Assembly (NCBI GenBank): GCA_000715605.1
Contig: KL568532.1
Span: 130,560 to 140,093 of the forward strand
Direction of reading: 5' to 3'
Source of the DNA: Streptomyces speibonae
GTDB taxonomy: Bacteria; Actinomycetota; Actinomycetes; Streptomycetales; Streptomycetaceae
DNA: 9,534 bases
Each line of letters starts with the position of its first letter. The first letter of the stretch is position 1. The position numbers and the translations under genes were made by a program. This document shows positions 6,095-9,534 of this stretch, piece by piece. The notes under the pieces were generated by a model that was given only the letters and a program-made list of their open reading frames with translations, was not told the DNA's origin and ran no database searches.

Positions 6095-7191
6095 GTGATC
6101 GACGGAGGGGGCTGGGCCGTGGTCTCGGTGCCCTGATCCCTGCTGCCCCGACGGAGAAATCGGCGCCGCCGGCCTCCCTGGGAGGTACGGCGTCCACGTC
6201 TCCTGCGGCGGTCCCGGTACTGCCGCACGAGCGTGGGGTGGCTGCCGCGAAGGTGGCCACACTGCCCTCTGTTTCACGTGAAACGGAGGAGCCCGCGACG
6301 ACGGGTGCCGCGGGTGTGCCCGCCCCGCCCGTGGGCGCGCACTTCGCCGAGATCCCCCTCGACGCCATTACGCCGAATCCTCGGCAGCCGCGGGAGGTGT
6401 TCGACGAGGATGCCCTGTCCGAGCTCATCACCTCCATCAAGGAGGTCGGTCTCCTCCAGCCCGTCGTCGTACGGCAGGTCGGTCCCGGGCGCTATGAGCT
6501 CATCATGGGGGAACGGCGGTGGCGGGCCTGTCACGAGGCGGGGCTGGAAGCCATCCCGGCCATCGTGCGGGCCACGGACGACGAGAAGCTCCTTCTGGAC
6601 GCGCTGCTGGAGAACCTGCACCGCGCCCAGCTGAATCCACTGGAAGAAGCGGCCGCCTACGACCAGCTGCTGAAGGACTTCAACTGCACGCACGACCAGC
6701 TGGCCGACCGTATCGGCCGGTCCCGGCCGCAGGTGTCGAACACGCTGCGGCTGCTGAAACTCTCCCCGACCGTTCAGCGCCGGGTCGCCGCCGGCGTGCT
6801 GTCCGCCGGACACGCACGCGCGCTGCTGTCCGTCGAGGACTCCGAAGAGCAGGATCGGCTGGCTCACCGGATCGTGGCCGAGGGGCTGTCGGTGCGGGCG
6901 GTCGAGGAGATCGTCACCCTGATGGGCTCCCGGCCCCAGAAGGCTCAGCGTGCCAAGGGTCCCCGGGCCGGTGCGCGTGTGTCGCCCGCACTGAATGATC
7001 TGGCAACGCGTCTGTCGGACCGCTTCGAGACCCGGGTGAAGGTCGACCTCGGCCAGAAGAAGGGCAAGATCACCGTCGAGTTCGCCTCCATGGAGGACCT
7101 GGAGCGCATCCTCGGCACACTCGCCCCGGGTGAGGGTCCGGTTTTGCAGCAGAGCCTGGCGGACGACGACTCCGTGGAGGCCGAGTCCTGA
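6091..7191 (+). CDS. parB: Chromosome-partitioning protein ParB
   Basis: ParB binds parS, uses CTP to clamp and spread on DNA, and builds the segregation complex at the origin. The 366-residue product starts at GTG 6091 within the parA stop (GTGA overlap), with GGAGGG at 6079-6084. The N-terminus is a basic ParA-stimulating peptide ([16 protein letters not shown]). Residues 20-80 are a variable Ala/Pro linker with VSRET (61-65) encoded by parS site 3. The ParB/Srx CTPase fold begins near 90 (IPLDAITPNPRQPRE) and contains the CTP-binding GERRWRA at 140-146. The helix-turn-helix that reads parS lies at about 200-220 (THDQLADRIGRSRPQVSNTL). The C-terminal dimer domain covers about the last 60 residues. 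The coupled start implies co-translation with parA. Confidence 0.97.
   Translation: MSDRRRGLGRGLGALIPAAPTEKSAPPASLGGTASTSPAAVPVLPHERGVAAAKVATLPSVSRETEEPATTGAAGVPAPPVGAHFAEIPLDAITPNPRQPREVFDEDALSELITSIKEVGLLQPVVVRQVGPGRYELIMGERRWRACHEAGLEAIPAIVRATDDEKLLLDALLENLHRAQLNPLEEAAAYDQLLKDFNCTHDQLADRIGRSRPQVSNTLRLLKLSPTVQRRVAAGVLSAGHARALLSVEDSEEQDRLAHRIVAEGLSVRAVEEIVTLMGSRPQKAQRAKGPRAGARVSPALNDLATRLSDRFETRVKVDLGQKKGKITVEFASMEDLERILGTLAPGEGPVLQQSLADDDSVEAES
6271..6284. promoter_or_regulatory. parS: parS site 3 (inside parB)
   Basis: Exact core GTTTCACGTGAAAC, flanks T and G. It lies in the linker-coding part of parB and, as in parA, is read as V-S-R-E-T. Confidence 0.97.
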
Positions 7192-7220
7192 GCTGTCGGC
7201 GGCCCAGCTGTCAGTCGACG

Positions 7221-7270
7221 AGGGCGGACCGTGTCCCGGTTACCGGAACACGGTCCGCCCTTTGCTTTTT
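7221..7270 (+). terminator. Intrinsic terminator after parB
   Basis: AGGGCGGACCGTGT (7221-7234) and ACACGGTCCGCCCT (7248-7261) form a perfect 14-bp stem around a 13-nt loop. TTTGCTTTTT (7261-7270) follows. It lies 29 bp after the parB stop, so the downstream GNAT gene must have its own promoter. Confidence 0.93.
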
Positions 7271-7298
7271 GTCGGTATCGACGGAATCGCTTCGTGGT

Positions 7299-7304
7299 TA
7301 CGAT
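7299..7304 (+). promoter_or_regulatory. Possible -10 element upstream of the GNAT gene
   Basis: TACGAT fits the TANNNT -10 pattern and lies between the parB terminator and the next genes, where a promoter is required. No -35 at a normal distance is recognisable. Transcription would begin near 7311, 4 nt before an in-frame ATG (7315), so a leaderless message is conceivable. Confidence 0.25.
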
Positions 7305-7359
7305 GCGGTCGTAGATGGCGCATCCTTCGGGCAGTACCTCTGAGACCAAGGTAGGGGCC

Positions 7360-7617
7360 ATGCGAAAGACGAGCCGCACCGGACTGCTGTACGCGGGACT
7401 GGGAGTGGGCGCCGTCAGCGGCTTCGTCGGCAGTCTGCTCAGGGAAAGGAGCGCTCTGACAGCCGCCCGCGAGGCAGCGGACGAAGGAAGCGAGGAACAG
7501 CCTTCATGGGCCGTCGGCTCGTACCGCTCACGCTGGACAACCTTCAGGACCTCCCCCAGCGCTGCCGCTCGTGCGTCTTCTGGGAGCGTGACCCCGTCAG
7601 CGGCGAGGCAGCGGTAA
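7360..7617 (+). CDS. Putative small membrane protein overlapping the GNAT gene (uncertain)
   Basis: From ATG 7360 the product would be 85 residues, or 100 from in-frame ATG 7315. AAGG at 7348-7351 gives an 8-nt spacing. Residues 2-7 are basic (RKTSRT) and residues 8-27 form one hydrophobic, Gly-rich segment (GLLYAGLGVGAVSGFVGSLL). A charged stretch RERSALTAAREAADEGSEEQ follows, resembling a single-pass membrane protein with a cytoplasmic tail. GC at third positions of 7360-7505 is about 71%, lower than the neighbours but not excluding coding. The last 37 codons overlap the GNAT gene in another frame, which is unusual. It may instead be a chance open frame in a leader. I do not recognise a family. 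Confidence 0.28.
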   Translation: MRKTSRTGLLYAGLGVGAVSGFVGSLLRERSALTAAREAADEGSEEQPSWAVGSYRSRWTTFRTSPSAAARASSGSVTPSAARQR

Positions 7618-8123
7618 AGGCGGGAACCGCCGCGCTCGAGAAGGAGTCCTGGATCTCGGCCGTCCTGCTGGACTGGGGATCCTGCGGCAGGGTCGTCTAT
7701 GTCGACGACGTCCCGGTAGGCTTCGTTCTCTACGCCCCACCCGCCTATGTGCCCCGCTCCATGGCGTTCCCCACCAGCCCGGTGTCGCCCGATGCGGTGC
7801 AGCTGATGACGGCGTTCATCCTGCCGGAGTACCAGGGGCAGGGCCTGGGGCGGGTGATGGTGCAGACCGTGGCGAAGGATCTGCTGCGCCGCGGGTTCAA
7901 GGCGATCGAAGCCTTCGGCGATGCGCGCTGGAAGGAGCCCGCCTGTGTCCTGCCCGCGGACCATCTGCTGGCCGTGGGGTTCAAGACGGTCCGCCAGCAC
8001 CCCACATACCCCCGGCTCAGGCTGGAACTGAGGACGACCCTCTCCTGGAAGGAAGATGTGGAGATGGCGCTGGACCGGCTGCTCGGTGCCGTGCAGAAGG
8101 AGCCGGTGCTGCGCCCGCTCTGA
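7506..8123 (+). CDS. GNAT-family N-acetyltransferase
   Basis: GNAT enzymes transfer an acetyl group from acetyl-CoA to an amine; the substrate here is unknown. The 205-residue product starts at ATG 7506, 8 nt after GAGGAA (7492-7497). The acetyl-CoA pyrophosphate loop Q-x-x-G-x-G is at 110-115, in YQGQGLGRVMVQ, preceded by strand LMTAFILPE and followed by helix VAKDLLRRGFKAIEAFG. An N-terminal RCRSCVFWE puts a CxxC pair at C20 and C23, unusual for a simple GNAT and possibly structural or redox-sensitive. The C-terminus (about 180-205) is helical and charged. It lies between parB and the thioredoxin pair in this chromosomal neighbourhood. It is monocistronic or paired with the uncertain small ORF, since strong terminators lie on both sides. 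Confidence 0.85.
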   Translation: MGRRLVPLTLDNLQDLPQRCRSCVFWERDPVSGEAAVKAGTAALEKESWISAVLLDWGSCGRVVYVDDVPVGFVLYAPPAYVPRSMAFPTSPVSPDAVQLMTAFILPEYQGQGLGRVMVQTVAKDLLRRGFKAIEAFGDARWKEPACVLPADHLLAVGFKTVRQHPTYPRLRLELRTTLSWKEDVEMALDRLLGAVQKEPVLRPL

Positions 8124-8151
8124 CCTCGCACCCCCGACACCGGCGCACCTC

Positions 8152-8193
8152 ACGCGAATGGGCCGACCCATCAGGGCCGGCCCATTCGTGTTT
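8152..8193. terminator. Terminator between convergent GNAT gene and trxA
   Basis: CGAATGGGCCG (8155-8165) and CGGCCCATTCG (8178-8188) form a perfect 11-bp stem. It extends to about 14 bp if one G-T wobble (8154/8189) is allowed, and the loop is 12 nt. TGTTT follows on the plus strand, supplied by the start of parS site 4. Lying between convergent genes, the stem could act in both directions, but the U-tract is weak and only on the plus-strand side. Confidence 0.7.
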
Positions 8194-8203
8194 CACGTGA
8201 AAC
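8190..8203. promoter_or_regulatory. parS: parS site 4 (GNAT-trxA intergenic)
   Basis: Exact core GTTTCACGTGAAAC, and with flanks T and A it is the full 16-bp consensus. It abuts the convergent terminator stem and lies 26 bp past the trxA stop. It is the only one of the four that is clearly outside any gene of the parAB unit. Confidence 0.97.
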
Positions 8204-8229
8204 ATCCACCGCACGCAGGCGGTGAGCTG

Positions 8230-8562
8230 TCACTCCGCGATGAAGTCCTCGAGGTCGCGCACGATGGCGGCCTTCGGCTTCGCACCGACGATGGTCTTGG
8301 CGACCTCACCATCCCGGTACACGTTCAGGGTCGGGATGGACATGACGCCGTACTTGGCAGCCGTACCCGGGTTCTCGTCGATGTTCAGCTTGACGACCTC
8401 GATCTTGTCTCCGTACTCGGAGGCGATGGCCTCGAGGGACGGAGCGATCTGACGGCACGGACCGCACCAGGCGGCCCAGAAGTCCACCAGAACGGGCTTG
8501 TCGCTCTTGAGGACGTCCTGCTCGAAGGAATCGTCGGTCACATGCTTCAGGGTGCCGGCCAC
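8230..8562 (-). CDS. trxA: Thioredoxin
   Basis: Thioredoxin reduces protein disulfides using electrons from thioredoxin reductase. The 110-residue product carries the active site WCGPC at residues 32-36 within VDFWAAWCGPCRQIAP, and the cis-proline at P77 in MSIPT. The length is normal for the family. The start is GTG at 8562, with AAGGAG (minus strand, 8574-8569) 6 nt upstream. It lies 41 bp downstream of trxB on the same strand, so the two form a trxB-trxA operon and trxA receives electrons from the product of its neighbour. In Streptomyces this operon is controlled by the disulfide-stress factor SigR; its promoter would be upstream of trxB, outside the window. Confidence 0.97.
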   Translation of the reverse strand: MAGTLKHVTDDSFEQDVLKSDKPVLVDFWAAWCGPCRQIAPSLEAIASEYGDKIEVVKLNIDENPGTAAKYGVMSIPTLNVYRDGEVAKTIVGAKPKAAIVRDLEDFIAE

Positions 8563-8603
8563 GGCGGGCTCCTTAACTGGTTGGTGCAGGGGGCGGGTGG
8601 TGG

Positions 8604-9512
8604 TCAGACAGCGGTCTTCTCGGGCTCGGGCTTCTCACCGTCCGTGAGAGCGGCGAGGTAGCGCTCGGCGTCGAGGGCGGCGGCACAGCCGGTGCCGGCC
8701 GCCGTGATCGCCTGGCGGTACGTGTGGTCGACCACGTCGCCGGCGCCGAAGACGCCGGTGACATTGGTGCGGGTCGACGGCGCGTCGACCTTCAGGTAGC
8801 CCTCCTCGTCCAGCTCCAGCTGGCCCTTGAAGAGCTCGGTGCGCGGGTCGTGGCCGATCGCGATGAACAGGCCGGTGACCGGCAGGTCGGAGAGCTCGCC
8901 GGTCTTCACGTTGCGCAGCTTCAGGCCCGAGAGCTTCTGGTCGCCCTGGACCTCGGCGACCTCGCTGTCCCAGATGAACTTGATCTTCGGGTCGGCGAAG
9001 GCGCGCTCCTGCATCGCCTTGGAGGCACGCAGGGTGTCACGGCGGTGGACGATCGTCACGGACTTGGCGAAGCGCGAGAGGAAGGTGGCCTCCTCCATCG
9101 CGGTGTCGCCGCCGCCGATCACGGCGATGTCCTGGTCCTTGAAGAAGAAGCCGTCACACGTGGCGCACCACGAGACACCGCGTCCGGAGAGGGCGTCCTC
9201 GTTCGGCAGGCCGAGCTTGCGGTGCTGCGAGCCGGTGGCGACGATGACGGCCTTCGCCTTGTGTACGGTGCCGGCGGTGTCGGTGACGGTCTTGATCTCG
9301 CCGGTCAGGTCGACGGAGACCACGTCGTCCGGGACGAGCTCCGCGCCGAAGCGCTCCGCCTGGGCACGCATGTTGTCCATGAGCTCGGGTCCCATGATGC
9401 CGTCCTGGAAGCCCGGGAAGTTCTCGACATCGGTGGTGTTCATCAGCGCACCGCCGGCGGTGACAGCTCCCTCGAACACCAGCGGCTTCAGCGACGCACG
9501 GGCGGTGTAGAG
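8604..9512 (-). CDS. trxB: Thioredoxin reductase (N-terminus truncated at window end)
   Basis: TrxB is an FAD enzyme that passes electrons from NADPH to thioredoxin. The 302 native residues kept begin [15 protein letters not shown]. Counting from that Leu, the redox-active CATC is at 116-119 (WCATCDGFF), the NADPH-binding glycine motif at 133-141 (GGGDTAMEE), and [10 protein letters not shown] gives the 2'-phosphate-binding arginines. The C-terminal FAD motif is [23 protein letters not shown], ending in a variable Lys/Glu tail. Roughly the first 20 residues, including the N-terminal GxGxxG FAD loop and the start codon, are missing because the fragment ends in adapter. The open frame continues into the adapter as MYKRQ, which is not protein sequence. 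The truncation is technical, not a pseudogene. Confidence 0.97.
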   Translation of the reverse strand, partial: LYTARASLKPLVFEGAVTAGGALMNTTDVENFPGFQDGIMGPELMDNMRAQAERFGAELVPDDVVSVDLTGEIKTVTDTAGTVHKAKAVIVATGSQHRKLGLPNEDALSGRGVSWCATCDGFFFKDQDIAVIGGGDTAMEEATFLSRFAKSVTIVHRRDTLRASKAMQERAFADPKIKFIWDSEVAEVQGDQKLSGLKLRNVKTGELSDLPVTGLFIAIGHDPRTELFKGQLELDEEGYLKVDAPSTRTNVTGVFGAGDVVDHTYRQAITAAGTGCAAALDAERYLAALTDGEKPEPEKTAV

Positions 9513-9534
9513 CTGTCTCTTATACACATCTCTG
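9513..9534 (-). other. Tn5/Nextera mosaic-end adapter (artefact)
   Basis: CTGTCTCTTATACACATCT (9513-9531) is the full 19-bp mosaic end, inverted relative to the left copy, followed by CTG. On the minus strand it supplies a false start ATGTATAAGAGACAG (MYKRQ) in frame with trxB. Native sequence stops at 9512. Confidence 0.98.

Noticed and set aside
5147..6277. A 376-codon minus-strand frame opposite parA
   Set aside because: Same shadow effect; composition follows the parA codons and there is no supporting start signal or domain.
7282..7312. GGAAT upstream of the GNAT gene as a SigR/ECF-type -35
   Set aside because: No GTT or similar -10 lies at the required 18-19 bp spacing.
6945..8171. A 408-codon minus-strand frame across parB 3' end, terminator and GNAT gene
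   Set aside because: It runs through a clear terminator and two opposing recognised features; the product is compositional noise.
8017..8214. Short minus-strand frame starting MFHVKH at parS site 4
   Set aside because: The palindromic parS core supplies a GTG/ATG-like start and FHVK in either direction; the rest is antisense to the GNAT gene.
9373..9381. TTGTCCATG in trxB as a DnaA box
   Set aside because: Two mismatches from the consensus, isolated, and inside a conserved coding stretch.
1..9534. CRISPR arrays, tRNA/rRNA genes, insertion sequences, phage or defence genes
   Set aside because: None seen: no spaced direct repeats, no tRNA-like cloverleaf noticed, and no transposase. The mosaic ends are library adapter, not a resident transposon.

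Overview
The window is a piece of a high-GC actinobacterial chromosome, almost certainly Streptomyces or a very close relative. The evidence is the gene order dnaA / rpmH-rnpA-yidD-yidC-jag-rsmG-parA-parB / GNAT gene / trxA-trxB, strongly GC-biased third codon positions, mostly GTG starts, Streptomyces-type DnaA boxes (TTGTCCACA) and four copies of the parS core GTTTCACGTGAAAC. This is the replication-origin flank. oriC itself is expected between dnaA and dnaN, beyond the left end. Both ends carry Tn5/Nextera mosaic-end adapter (1-18 and 9513-9534), so the native DNA is 19-9512 and both terminal genes are truncated.

Left part (19-1139): the 5' portion of dnaA on the minus strand, encoding domain I and a long disordered domain II with a tandem hexapeptide repeat. 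A divergent intergenic region follows, with a head-to-head DnaA-box pair (901-921) next to the likely dnaA promoter and a good candidate rpmH promoter (944-973).

Centre (1140-3891): a compact plus-strand cluster. rpmH encodes ribosomal protein L34, rnpA the RNase P protein, yidD and yidC membrane-protein insertion factors, and jag/khpB a KH-R3H RNA-binding protein. It ends in a strong intrinsic terminator. Spacings are very short, and rnpA/yidD overlap by ATGA.

Right-centre (3892-7270): rsmG (16S rRNA m7G methyltransferase), then a 344-bp stretch holding a parS site, a large hairpin and a DnaA-box pair, then the chromosome-segregation genes parA and parB, coupled by a GTGA overlap and closed by a perfect 14-bp terminator hairpin. 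parS sites lie inside both the parA and the parB coding sequences.

Right part (7271-9512): a GNAT-family acetyltransferase gene, possibly preceded by an unproven small membrane-protein ORF. A convergent terminator abutting the fourth parS follows, then the minus-strand thioredoxin pair trxB-trxA; trxB has lost about 20 N-terminal codons at the window edge.

The genes are mostly well-known housekeeping and segregation functions, and I see no undescribed multi-gene system. The points worth a second look are regulatory: DnaA-box-like sites in the parA leader, parS embedded in coding sequence, the uncertain parA start, and the small ORF before the GNAT gene.
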